Source: JABMMZ01 sp964438995
Lineage (GTDB): Bacteria > Bacteroidota > Bacteroidia > NS11-12g > UBA955
Assembly (NCBI GenBank): GCA_964438995.1
Contig: CAYTMQ010000004.1
Location: 224,016 to 288,015, forward strand
Reading direction: 5' to 3'
DNA: 64,000 nucleotides
Made by a program: the position numbers and the translations under genes. The notes beneath the pieces were generated by a model, which saw only the letters and a list, made by a program, of their open reading frames with translations, made no database searches and was not told the origin of the DNA. Shown in pieces: positions 34,054 through 43,332 of this stretch. Every line of letters starts with the position of its first letter. The first letter of the stretch is position 1.

Positions 34054-37000
34054 ATGAATAAATTTTCCTACACAATTTTAATTTTGTTTATGTTAGGTAT
34101 AGGCCAGAAGGTTTATGCCCAACAAAACGTTGCACCTCAGGCAACAGTTACAGCAAGTACTTGTAACACGGGAGCTTGCGCAACACTCAATGATTTGGCT
34201 TTAGGTACCTGTGGTACCCAAATCATGTGGATCACTACTGCAACCCCACCTGATCTAACAGCGGGTGTCAATTGGATTCAATGGGATTGGACTAGCGTTA
34301 AATCAGTAAATAGTTTTGTTATCCATCATGCTCAAACTAATACCAGATTTTTAAATGGAGGTACCATTCAATCTTGGAATGGTAGCGCATGGGTAACAGT
34401 TTCAACATTTTTGAATTTAACACCTGCATGTAGCAGTGTTGTTAATTTCCCTACAACAAACACCCAAAGATTGAGAATTACTTCATTCAGAATGAGTGGT
34501 ACTCAACTTTCAAATCCAAATTTCAGAGAAATTGAAATATACGGACCAAGTGTTAACAACGATGCGGCTGTTACTTTGCTTAGCTCATTGAACACTTGTA
34601 CTTACGGTCAAAAAATTGACGCTACAGTTACCAATCTTGGTAAAAAAAGATTGGATAGTTTTAGATTGTACTGGTCTGTTAACAACGTTCAACAGTCTGT
34701 TCAATACCTAACCAGTTCTTTAAATACAGGTCAATCTGCAGTGTACAACCTTACTGCAAATTATACTTTTAGTCCGAATACTTTATACACTATTAGAGCA
34801 TGGACCGACTTGCCAAACGGCACAGTTGACTCAGTGTCAAGTAACGATTTATTTACAAGTGTATTAGATTTCATGGGTGCTGCAAGTGCGCCAACTACTA
34901 CAGATTTTGTTCAATGTGGCAGAGCTGTTCCTAGATTGGTTGCAACAACGGCCAACCCTGCAGATTCAGTATTTTGGTACGATGCAGCTACAGGGGGTAA
35001 TTTATTAGGATTTGGTAAATCTATCAATGGTCCTTTCACTCCTTCTACTAGAACATTCTATGCAGAAGCTGCCAAATTGAGTAAGAATTTCAGATTGACA
35101 ACTTCTCAAACAACTGGTGTAAACGTAAGACAAACTGAACCATATGGTGGTATGCAAACCATCATCACTAACAAGCAAATTTTATTAGACAGTATTCAGT
35201 TTAGATTGTGGTACGCAACCCCTGTAAACTGTGGATATCAGTTGTACTATAAAACAGGTGCACACACTGGATTTTTAACAAACCCTAGTGCATGGACCAA
35301 ATTAAATGAAGGTGTAATAACTTACATTACTGTTGGTGGTATTAACTATGGAAGAGTATCCGCAAAAAGTTTAAACTTACCTGCTGGAACTTATGCTTTC
35401 TATTTAACTACCGATTTAGATTTCGGTGCTGGTAACTCTTTGTATAGCACAAGTGCTGGTCCTGGCGCTAGTAATGCTGATATGGCCATTCAAACTGGTG
35501 GTAACATTATTATCGGTAAATTTGGTTCTACCCAAACACTTACTTACCAACCTGAGTTGATGTACATCTACAAAAATCAATGTGTATCAACCAGCAGAAC
35601 TGCACTTACAGTAACTGTTAAACCAACTCCAATTGGTGCATCAGTTGTTCAAAGCACTCCATTCGAAGGTCAATTCAATTTTGGCAACATCACAACACCT
35701 GATGTTATTGAAGTTGGTAAAACTCTAACTTACGAGTTGATTCCTCCTACTGGATTTGCGAACTCTGGTCATGGTACCACTTGGTTTGTATCTAATGTTT
35801 CAGCAAAAACAACTTACAACATCACTGTACCTAGTTCAGAATATACTGTAACTGCTCCTGCAGGAGGTAATCCAGGTACATTAAGTTTCAAACCTAATTC
35901 GACTTGGTTGGATAGTTTCATTACATTTAGTGTAAAAGTTGCCGACTTAGGACCGCATTTCTGTGATTCAACCATCACAAGAACCATATATGTAGCTCCT
36001 ACACCAAAGCCTAACTTTAAATTCCCTACTTCAATTTGTTTAGGAGATCAAACATTGTTCGAAAATATTTCGACCATTCACTCTGGCGTATGTTCATATA
36101 AATGGGATTTTGGCGATGGTGATACCTCATCGTTCAATTCACCAGTTCACGAATTCAAAAACCCAGGTACATATTTCGTTAAGTTAACTGCTACTTCATT
36201 CAGATGGAATGTTTCTAATGATACCACTATTCAAGTAAATATTGGGGAAGTTCCTTTAGTGGATTTCAGAGTTAAAAATGCTTGTCAAGGTTCGTCAATT
36301 GAGTTGACCAACTTAACAGTTATCGGAAATGGTACTTTGAGTTATGTTTGGAGTTTTGGTGACAATTCAGCCAACACTACCTCAGTAAATGCGACTAAAA
36401 CATACGCTGTTCCTGGTCCATATTTGGTAACCTTAACGGCTGAAGCTGGTGGATGTGTAGCTACAAAATCAAAAGTAGTATATCAATTCGCTAAACCAGT
36501 TGCAAGTTATAACAAAGTTCAAGGTGAATGTTTGAATGATGAATTCCAATTCACCAATACATCAACCATATCTTTAGGTCAGTTTGGTAACAAGTGGGAC
36601 TTTAATGACCAAAACAATTTTGGTACTGATTTGAACACTTCATACAAATTTGCTACCGCAGGTACCAAAAATGTAAAATTGATTGTTATCTCAGAATTTG
36701 GATGTCTTGATTCTATCTCTAAAAATATAGTTGTTAAACAAATCCCGATTGTTGACTTCGATTATCCTTATGCTTGTGATAGATCAGCAACTCCATTTAA
36801 CAACCTAACCAATACCCAAGGCGAAACCATTTTGAGATACGACTGGAACTTTGGCAATAATATTACATCTACTTTGGTAAATCCTAATGTTAACTGGCCA
36901 AGTACTGGTAACAGAAATGTGGTATTAAAAGCTACATTAGCCAATGGTTGTAGCGCAGATAAAGTAAAAAACATTTTCGTAGGTGTACAACCTAAAGCTG

Positions 37001-37752
37001 ATTTTGAATTCGCAGACCAATGTTCTGACCAAGCTGTAAACTTTACAAACTTGAGCACATATTCAAATGGTAAAATTGAGTATTCATGGAATTTTGGTGA
37101 TAAAAATACAAGCAAATTGGCTTCTCCAACTCATACTTACAATTCTACAACAGTTACTCAAACGTATTTTGTTCAATTGAAAGCAAGTATCGAAGGTGGT
37201 TGTCAAGATTCAATCATCAAAGGAGTAACCATCAATCCATTGCCTACTACTTGTAACTTTGATGTTCAAAGAAACTGGTCAGTAAATCCAAGAAACTACG
37301 TGTTCACACCAACAGGTGGCAGCATGAGTGGTATCGACTACACTTGGATTTTAGGTGATGGTAACAGAAAAACTAGCTCTAACAACGGAACAGATTACAC
37401 CTACAAAGGCAACATCAAATATTGTATCACAATGATTGCTAAAAATGGTGCTGATTGCGAATGTTATGCAACAAAATGTATCACAGTTAACACATCTGTT
37501 GACGACCAGGCAATAGCCACTTCATTCAATGTGTATCCAAACCCAAGTGCTGGTATTTTTACCATTAGTTCTGACAACAGCGATGAATCATTCAAAGTAG
37601 AAATTTACAATGCTATAGGTGAACTCATCACAGAGAAAACTGTACTTGGCAGCGACAACTTTGACTTAAGTCAAGTTGCTTCTGGTATTTACACAGCAAG
37701 AATTACAACAGCTCAAGGTGTATTAACACAAATGATTACTATCAACAACTAA
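34054..37752 (+). CDS. Large multidomain T9SS cargo protein with PKD repeats
   Basis: This 1232-residue secreted protein has a signal peptide (YTILILFMLGIGQKVYAQ). It carries an F5/8-like discoidin domain (about residues 20-160, INWIQWDWTSVKSVNSFVIH), a CARDB-like domain (about 165-275), an Ig-like region, and about six PKD domains (WDFGDG, WSFGDN, WNFGDK, WILGDG) at about 640-1150. It ends in a T9SS type A sorting domain (VYPNPSAGIFTIS ... GIYTARITTAQG). It is probably displayed or released at the cell surface as an adhesin-like or structural protein. The ATG at 34054 is chosen because it starts the signal peptide. The next gene follows by 13 bp, so the two form an operon. Confidence 0.88.
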   Translation: MNKFSYTILILFMLGIGQKVYAQQNVAPQATVTASTCNTGACATLNDLALGTCGTQIMWITTATPPDLTAGVNWIQWDWTSVKSVNSFVIHHAQTNTRFLNGGTIQSWNGSAWVTVSTFLNLTPACSSVVNFPTTNTQRLRITSFRMSGTQLSNPNFREIEIYGPSVNNDAAVTLLSSLNTCTYGQKIDATVTNLGKKRLDSFRLYWSVNNVQQSVQYLTSSLNTGQSAVYNLTANYTFSPNTLYTIRAWTDLPNGTVDSVSSNDLFTSVLDFMGAASAPTTTDFVQCGRAVPRLVATTANPADSVFWYDAATGGNLLGFGKSINGPFTPSTRTFYAEAAKLSKNFRLTTSQTTGVNVRQTEPYGGMQTIITNKQILLDSIQFRLWYATPVNCGYQLYYKTGAHTGFLTNPSAWTKLNEGVITYITVGGINYGRVSAKSLNLPAGTYAFYLTTDLDFGAGNSLYSTSAGPGASNADMAIQTGGNIIIGKFGSTQTLTYQPELMYIYKNQCVSTSRTALTVTVKPTPIGASVVQSTPFEGQFNFGNITTPDVIEVGKTLTYELIPPTGFANSGHGTTWFVSNVSAKTTYNITVPSSEYTVTAPAGGNPGTLSFKPNSTWLDSFITFSVKVADLGPHFCDSTITRTIYVAPTPKPNFKFPTSICLGDQTLFENISTIHSGVCSYKWDFGDGDTSSFNSPVHEFKNPGTYFVKLTATSFRWNVSNDTTIQVNIGEVPLVDFRVKNACQGSSIELTNLTVIGNGTLSYVWSFGDNSANTTSVNATKTYAVPGPYLVTLTAEAGGCVATKSKVVYQFAKPVASYNKVQGECLNDEFQFTNTSTISLGQFGNKWDFNDQNNFGTDLNTSYKFATAGTKNVKLIVISEFGCLDSISKNIVVKQIPIVDFDYPYACDRSATPFNNLTNTQGETILRYDWNFGNNITSTLVNPNVNWPSTGNRNVVLKATLANGCSADKVKNIFVGVQPKADFEFADQCSDQAVNFTNLSTYSNGKIEYSWNFGDKNTSKLASPTHTYNSTTVTQTYFVQLKASIEGGCQDSIIKGVTINPLPTTCNFDVQRNWSVNPRNYVFTPTGGSMSGIDYTWILGDGNRKTSSNNGTDYTYKGNIKYCITMIAKNGADCECYATKCITVNTSVDDQAIATSFNVYPNPSAGIFTISSDNSDESFKVEIYNAIGELITEKTVLGSDNFDLSQVASGIYTARITTAQGVLTQMITINN

Positions 37753-37765
37753 ATAAGCTAACCAC

Positions 37766-40700
37766 ATGAATAATTTCAATAAAATATCACATTACTTCAC
37801 CTTTAGGATTGTCTTCTTGATGGTTCTAATGAGTGGCATATCCATTAACTCTTTAAATGCACAATATTGTACTTCTGCTGCAACAAACGCAGCTGACGAA
37901 GATATTGCAAGAGTTACGTTACAAGGTAACACAGTAAAATTAGATAATATCTCTAATACTTCTCCAGGTGTAAACTGTCAGCTTTATACAGATTATACCA
38001 GTTTGCAAGCAGTAGATTTAACTGCCGGTAGCACTTATACCATTTCTATAGTTTCTACTACTTGTGGTGGTGTATTTACTCACAGATCATTGGCTTGGAT
38101 AGATTACAACCAAAACTTCGCTTTTGAATCTGGTGAAGCTGTTGCTCCTGCTGCGTCAACGTCTACAGGTAACCCATTTACTTTCACATATACGTTTACC
38201 GTACCTTGTAATGTAAAAACTGGTAATACCAGATTAAGAGTTGTTTTAATCGAAGGTACCATTGCCAATCCAGGTAATGCTTGTGGCACTTACACTTGGG
38301 GTGAAACAGAAGACTACACGGTTAATATGAGTTTACCAAGCTCTTTGGCTGCTAATTTCATAGCACCTAATTCAGTTTGGATCAAATCAGTTACTACTTT
38401 TATAAACAGCAACCAAACAGGTTACATTACCCATACTTGGGATGCCAATAACGATGGCACAATCGAAGCTCCAAATTCTGTTAATTTCAATTATACTTGG
38501 AACAGCGGAGGCACAAAATGTGTTAAACTAAAAAGCTCAAACTGTTTAGGCAAAGACAGTATCGTAAAATGTTTGACTGTTAATGTTCCAACTGCTGTGC
38601 CTGTTGCAAACTTTGTAACCAACAAAAGTTTGGTTGAACAATACCAAACAGCAATATTCTATGACTTGTCAACCAATGGCGCTTATAAATGGTTGTGGAA
38701 AGTGTATGATTCTACAGATGTTAATGATGTAAAAGACATTGCATCTGGTGATGTTACACCTGACCCATTTTTAACTGGGGCAAATGAAACGACTGGAAAA
38801 CCAGAATTCGCATTTAACCGCCCTGGTTGTTATACTGTCGAACTTGTGAGTACCAATGATATTGGTAACTCTGCTCCTGTTGTTAAAAAATGTTATATCA
38901 CTGTTATTTCTCCAACAGAATACGTATTAGGTTTCGGAACTTATGGTCCGAATAGCGATAACGTTGTTGAAAGTCCATCTGGTACAATCTTCGACAATGG
39001 TGGTAAAAATGGTAACTACGGCAACAACCAAGGTTTAGGAACCCGTTCATACTTGCAAATCACACCTTGTAATGCTACAAGAATTGAATTAACATTATCT
39101 AGATTGAGATTCAATGGCATTGGCGATAGATTGAGAATTTGGGACGGTAAAGGTCCAGGTGGTCCGAATACGACTTTACTAGGATCTTTTACAGCAGGTT
39201 CAAAAGCACCTCAAACTTTAGTAGCTACTAGTGGTAGCATGTACATCTTATTTGAATCTGACAATACTGGTGTTGACTCTGGTTTTGCTGGTTCTTATAC
39301 GTCTATTCTTGGTACAGGTAGTGCTCCTACTCCAACGTTTACAACCAACTCTATCCCTTCTTATAATTCTACTCCAGTTTTATTCACCAATGCAACTTCA
39401 AACATTCTTGGTGTTCCAACTTGGGTATGGTCTGTAGATGGTTCTGAAGCTGGATATAAAAAAGATTTCAATTACACCTTCTATACTGATGGTCAATATG
39501 AAATCTGTCTAGAAATCAAATCTTGTGTAGGTAATAAAAAGGCTTGTCAAACTATTGATGTAGTAACACCAAACACACAAGTTAATTTGGATCTTAAAGC
39601 GTCTAATAGACGTCCAGAAGTTAACACATCTGAAGTATTGTTAACACCAATTTCAGATGCTGCAAATAGATACGAGTGGACAATTTTCCCAACGACGTAT
39701 GTTCTTCTAAACCCTCCTGGAAATCCGTCAACGTATGGAACAGGATTTATCAGATACAATGCAACTCCTGGTGACTCAGTACCTAAACCAAAAATTAGAT
39801 TCACAGCTCCTGGTTGTTATACCATAGCTCTTAAAGCTTATAACAGCTTAGATCCTACTAATACAACCAAAACAATTGTTAAAAACGATTTTGTTTGTGC
39901 TCTGGATTATTGTAACCCTACTTCTTTAATCTTGACTACCGACATCGGTATAAACAATGTTAAATTAATGGATGGCAATACCTCTTTAATTACAAATGGT
40001 AGTAGCTCTGGTTTAGCTGGATATACTGATTATAGCCCTTCTATTGGTGCAGATTTAACGTTTGGTAAAACTTACACATTAGAAGTAACAAGAAACGTAT
40101 CTAATGACCCAGCTAATAGAAAAGCTTGGATTGATTGGAACATCGATGGTGACTTTAATGATGCAGATGAAATGATCATGATTGAAACTTCATCTTACAA
40201 CAAAACCATTACAACGTCATTCACAGTTCCAAACATCAACGATGCTTTCGAAGGGAATACCATCTTAAGAATTGCAACCAACTTTGATAACGAGGTTACT
40301 GCTCCTTGTGGACCATTGACTGCTGGTGAGTATGAAGATTATAGAATTACACTTTACAACGACAGAATGAAACCAGTGTTAACTTTAATTGGTGAAGATA
40401 CTGTTCGTATTGAAAGAAATGCTTCTTATACCGACCCAGGCGCAAAAGCTATTGATGCTTCAGAAGGTGATATCAGTAATTTGATTGTTGCTGATTCTGA
40501 TTTAGATGTTGCGGTACCAGGATTGTACAGCACCAAATATATGGTAACTGATAATTCTGGAAATGAAGCTGATCCAATCTACAGATATTACATCGTAGTG
40601 AACGATTTAACTCCTCCTGTTATCACATTAAACCCAGGTAGCTCTGGTTGTATTGAAGCAAAAAGAGACAACCAACCTTATGTTGATCCAGGTGCAGTAG

Positions 40701-41863
40701 CATTCAATACTAATCCATTCATTCCATTAAATTCTGCTATCAGAGTGATTGGTACTGTTAATACTCAAAGAACTGGAACATACAAATTGACTTATGTTGT
40801 TCAAGATTTTGCAGGTAACATTGCAACTGCTGAAAGAACTGTATGTGTAGAAGACAAAGTTGCTCCAAGAATCGAAAACACCAACGATACATTGATTCAA
40901 ATTGGAAGTGTTTGGGTTAATCAAGTGTCAACATCTGATGACTACGACAACAACCCTACATTGACTAGAACTTGGTTCCCAGAAATTGTTAATACAACAG
41001 TTAAAGGAAACTACACTGCAACATATGTAGCAAGAGATTCTTCTGGTAACAAATCAGCGCCAAAAGTTGTAGTGTACAGAGTTGATGACTATGTTCCACC
41101 TGTAATTGACTTAAACTCTGCTGAGTTGATTTACCATGACGTTGCAACGACTTATGTACCAGTTAAAGTAACTGCTTCTGACAATTACTATGGTCCAGGT
41201 AACGTAAGTATTACCAAATTTTCTTCCAATGTTAACCAAAACATCATTGGTACATACACAGAAGTTTATAAAGCAGTGGACGGTTCAAACAACGTTGCTT
41301 TCAAAACCAGAACAGTTGTAGTAGTTGACAGACAAGCTCCAACTCTTTGGGGTGGAACCATCTATGGTTGTGTTGGTGAAAACATCTGGCCTTTCTGGGA
41401 TTTAACAACTACAGACAACTACTACGGTCCTGATCAATTGCAATCTAGAATCGAAATTGTTGCTCAAAACGTTAACCCTAATGAAGAAGGCATTTACTAC
41501 ATCACATATAAAGTAACCGACCTATCTGGCAACGTTTCACAACCATTAACCAGACAAGTGATTTACACTTACTGGCCAAGATGTATGAACAGCACGGTTA
41601 GTGTTAATGATGTAAACAATGACAATGGTTTCAGCGTATTCCCTAACCCAAGTAACGGCAACTTTAAAATCGACTTCCAAGGCAAACAAGTTTCAAATGC
41701 TGAGGTAAGTGTTATCGATGCTACTGGTAAAGAAGTATACAGTACTGTATTCAACAATACAAGCACTTGCGATATCAATTTATCAGATGTTGCAGCTGGT
41801 GTTTACAATGTAAGAATCAATTCTCAAGGCACAGTAGTGACTAGAAGAATTGTGATTCAATAA
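37766..41863 (+). CDS. Large multidomain T9SS cargo protein with GEVED, CUB and DUF5011 repeats
   Basis: This 1365-residue secreted protein has a signal peptide (IVFLMVLMSGISINSLNAQ). In order it has a GEVED domain (about 30-190, GETEDYTVNM), PKD-like regions, a CUB-like domain (about 390-510, RLRIWDGKGPGGPNTTLLGS), another PKD, a second GEVED (about 715-865, GEYEDYRITL), then four or five DUF5011/HYR-type Ig repeats (YTDPGAKA, YVDPGAVAF, GTYKLTYVVQDFAGNIA). It ends in a type A sorting domain (VFPNPSNGNFKIDF). The repeated surface domains suggest adhesion or matrix. It shares an operon with the preceding cargo gene and ends at a strong terminator. Confidence 0.88.
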   Translation: MNNFNKISHYFTFRIVFLMVLMSGISINSLNAQYCTSAATNAADEDIARVTLQGNTVKLDNISNTSPGVNCQLYTDYTSLQAVDLTAGSTYTISIVSTTCGGVFTHRSLAWIDYNQNFAFESGEAVAPAASTSTGNPFTFTYTFTVPCNVKTGNTRLRVVLIEGTIANPGNACGTYTWGETEDYTVNMSLPSSLAANFIAPNSVWIKSVTTFINSNQTGYITHTWDANNDGTIEAPNSVNFNYTWNSGGTKCVKLKSSNCLGKDSIVKCLTVNVPTAVPVANFVTNKSLVEQYQTAIFYDLSTNGAYKWLWKVYDSTDVNDVKDIASGDVTPDPFLTGANETTGKPEFAFNRPGCYTVELVSTNDIGNSAPVVKKCYITVISPTEYVLGFGTYGPNSDNVVESPSGTIFDNGGKNGNYGNNQGLGTRSYLQITPCNATRIELTLSRLRFNGIGDRLRIWDGKGPGGPNTTLLGSFTAGSKAPQTLVATSGSMYILFESDNTGVDSGFAGSYTSILGTGSAPTPTFTTNSIPSYNSTPVLFTNATSNILGVPTWVWSVDGSEAGYKKDFNYTFYTDGQYEICLEIKSCVGNKKACQTIDVVTPNTQVNLDLKASNRRPEVNTSEVLLTPISDAANRYEWTIFPTTYVLLNPPGNPSTYGTGFIRYNATPGDSVPKPKIRFTAPGCYTIALKAYNSLDPTNTTKTIVKNDFVCALDYCNPTSLILTTDIGINNVKLMDGNTSLITNGSSSGLAGYTDYSPSIGADLTFGKTYTLEVTRNVSNDPANRKAWIDWNIDGDFNDADEMIMIETSSYNKTITTSFTVPNINDAFEGNTILRIATNFDNEVTAPCGPLTAGEYEDYRITLYNDRMKPVLTLIGEDTVRIERNASYTDPGAKAIDASEGDISNLIVADSDLDVAVPGLYSTKYMVTDNSGNEADPIYRYYIVVNDLTPPVITLNPGSSGCIEAKRDNQPYVDPGAVAFNTNPFIPLNSAIRVIGTVNTQRTGTYKLTYVVQDFAGNIATAERTVCVEDKVAPRIENTNDTLIQIGSVWVNQVSTSDDYDNNPTLTRTWFPEIVNTTVKGNYTATYVARDSSGNKSAPKVVVYRVDDYVPPVIDLNSAELIYHDVATTYVPVKVTASDNYYGPGNVSITKFSSNVNQNIIGTYTEVYKAVDGSNNVAFKTRTVVVVDRQAPTLWGGTIYGCVGENIWPFWDLTTTDNYYGPDQLQSRIEIVAQNVNPNEEGIYYITYKVTDLSGNVSQPLTRQVIYTYWPRCMNSTVSVNDVNNDNGFSVFPNPSNGNFKIDFQGKQVSNAEVSVIDATGKEVYSTVFNNTSTCDINLSDVAAGVYNVRINSQGTVVTRRIVIQ

Positions 41864-41888
41864 GACGCTTAGTCACAATATAAAAAAA

Positions 41889-41918
41889 AGCGCGGTTAGT
41901 AATGACCGCGCTTTTTTT
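41889..41918 (+). terminator. Terminator of the cargo operon (copy 1 of duplicated 66-bp sequence)
   Basis: AGCGCGGT (41889-41896) and ACCGCGCT (41905-41912) form a stem followed by seven T. The whole stretch 41854-41920 recurs at 42313-42378. Confidence 0.9.
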
Positions 41919-41939
41919 ATTGTTATTTTTATTTCAATT

Positions 41940-42146
41940 ATTTTCCCTGCTCATGCCGCAGGGGTGGCGCCAACTTTTTGTTTGGTCAAAAAGTCCCCTC
42001 AGCACTGCACGAGGGTCTACCGATAAAAACCCACCACGGGTCAAAATTTCAACAATGTCTTCCCGCTGCAAGTCTGTCCTGCTCGAGGCTGCCATTATTG
42101 AAATTCTACGCACCCGTGGACTCAACCCGCACATTCCGTTTCAAAA
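41940..42146 (+). repeat. R2 structured repeat, copy A
   Basis: The copy starts with CCCTGC-TCATGCC-GCAGGG, followed by ACTTTTTG-TTTGGT-CAAAAAGT. A subtype insert begins GTCCCCTCAGCACTGCACG. ACCCACCACGGGT and a long palindrome AATTTCAACAATG...CATTATTGAAATT (42045-42104) follow. The outer pair is CCACGGGT / ACCCGTGG. The same block order is found at 56773, 63401 and 63713. Short ORFs within it are by-products. Confidence 0.9.
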
Positions 42147-42346
42147 ACTTTTTATTCATTTCACAACTTTTGCAATCTGCATCCACTTTTAATAGCATAA
42201 ACAGATAAAAAACTTGAACATTTTACTAAATATTCTTACATATACATTAGTTTATTCAAAACTTCAACTATAAACTTAAAAAAGCAATTCAATCAATAAT
42301 CAAAAGAATCATGATTCAAGAAGATGCTCTGTCACAATATAAAAAA

Positions 42347-42376
42347 AGCGCGGTTAGACATGACCGCGCTTTTTTT
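42347..42376. terminator. Terminator of the 42400 gene (copy 2 of duplicated 66-bp sequence)
   Basis: AGCGCGGT (42347-42354) and ACCGCGCT (42363-42370) form the stem, with an A-run on one side and a T-run on the other, so it can act in both directions. It closes the PadR/membrane operon on the minus strand. Confidence 0.88.
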
Positions 42377-42399
42377 ATGATTGGTTTTTCTTTCAATAA

Positions 42400-42813
42400 C
42401 TACACTTTAGATTGCTTGTATCTATCGTAAAACCAAAGAGGTAAAAACACACAATTTAGTATCGCTATGCCCAATACTAAAAGTATAGATGCGCCTTGCC
42501 AATGTTGTACTTTAAAAAGCAAACCTGAAGTGCAAAATGCTGTGGCTATATAGCCAGTCAAAAAAATGGATTTTTTCATCATATTCATGGAATTTTTATT
42601 AATTGTATCTGTCAATATTTGTATGTTCTCAAATTCGTTGATTTCAAATTTCTGAAGTGAAAGTGTAAGTGCTTCCTCAAAATCTATATACTCTAATTCC
42701 TCAATTATACAACACAAATGGTCGGTTAAACTGTTGATTAAAGCCTCATCTTTTAAGCCTTTGCTTTTTAAAACAAGCTGTATACGTTCGATATGACTGT
42801 CTTGAATGTTCAT
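42400..42813 (-). CDS. PadR-associated membrane protein with HAAS-like helical domain and GldL-like motif
   Basis: This 137-residue protein has an N-terminal helical region (about 1-75, LINSLTDHLCCIIEELEYID) that resembles the HAAS domain found beside PadR regulators. Two transmembrane helices follow (about 85-135), with the motif LLFKVQHWQGASILLVLG. The 'LFKxxHWpGA' signature is seen in the first helices of the gliding motor protein GldL, but this protein is far too short to be GldL. The start overlaps the PadR stop by 4 bp, so the regulator and membrane protein are a unit, as in other PadR-HAAS pairs. Confidence 0.75.
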   Translation of the reverse strand: MNIQDSHIERIQLVLKSKGLKDEALINSLTDHLCCIIEELEYIDFEEALTLSLQKFEINEFENIQILTDTINKNSMNMMKKSIFLTGYIATAFCTSGLLFKVQHWQGASILLVLGIAILNCVFLPLWFYDRYKQSKV

Positions 42814-43145
42814 TTCGCAATTTTGGGTTCAAATATCAATTGCATCGACTTCAAAAAATCTCTCACATCTTGTGTTCTAGAAACGACCTCCTTACTCCCA
42901 CTTTTGGTGAGTTTATAGTATTTCCTTAACCTCTTACCAATAAATTCTTGCTCAACCTTAACAACTCCTTCTAACTCTAACTTATGTAAAGTAGGATATA
43001 ATGCTCCTTCTGTTAACTCAATTTTATCTTTGGTAAGTTCCTTTACCTTTTGTGTTATTTCATATCCATACATCCTTCCATTGTCTTCTAACAATTTTAA
43101 AATGATGGGTTGCAAGGTCCCTTTAATCAATTCTTTTGAATACAT
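42810..43145 (-). CDS. PadR family transcriptional regulator
   Basis: This 111-residue cytosolic DNA-binding protein shows the typical PadR N-terminus, a winged helix (LKGTLQPIILKLLEDNG-like opening and EITQKVKELTKDKIELTEG), then ALYPTLHKLELEGVVKVEQ and GKRLRKYYKLTKSG. A short C-terminal helix for dimerisation follows. PadR proteins usually repress their own operon and a target efflux or membrane gene. A 9-bp inverted repeat overlaps the promoter upstream, which fits autorepression. The membrane protein at 42400 follows with an ATGA overlap. Confidence 0.9.
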   Translation of the reverse strand: MYSKELIKGTLQPIILKLLEDNGRMYGYEITQKVKELTKDKIELTEGALYPTLHKLELEGVVKVEQEFIGKRLRKYYKLTKSGSKEVVSRTQDVRDFLKSMQLIFEPKIAK

Positions 43146-43149
43146 AAGT

Positions 43150-43157
43150 CAAATATA
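43150..43157 (-). promoter_or_regulatory. -7 promoter box for the padR operon
   Basis: The minus strand reads TATATTTG, a full TAnnTTTG match ending 4 nt before the ATG at 43145. It overlaps the left arm of the palindromic operator. Confidence 0.55.
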
Positions 43158-43176
43158 CATAACTTTCTTATGTATA
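43154..43176. promoter_or_regulatory. Palindromic candidate PadR operator
   Basis: TATACATAA (43154-43162), a 5-nt spacer CTTTC, and TTATGTATA (43168-43176) form a perfect 9-bp inverted repeat. A further ATACATAA half-site lies at 43140-43147, 15 bp away and over the padR start. PadR boxes are typically ATGT/ACAT palindromes, so the composition fits. Confidence 0.65.
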
Positions 43177-43332
43177 ACGAAAAAAGTTATTAGAATATTG
43201 TATAGGGTTAAATTTTAATTTCAATAAAAAAGAAATTTTTTCTAGTAGTTAATCCAGTTCTTATACATTTGTTGTTTATTTGAATAAGCTAATTACTTCT
43301 TTATCCTTTGTCAAAAAAACTACTTACATAAA

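Noticed and set aside
41902..42192. Short ORFs across R2 copy A on both strands
   Set aside because: The same frames recur in R2 copies at 56866 and in the complement at 63401, but the sequence is palindromic, has no signal or domain, and indels break the frames between copies. These are by-products of the repeat.
42400..42813. Membrane protein as GldL
   Set aside because: It shares one helix motif only, is half the length of GldL, and there is no GldK/GldM neighbour.
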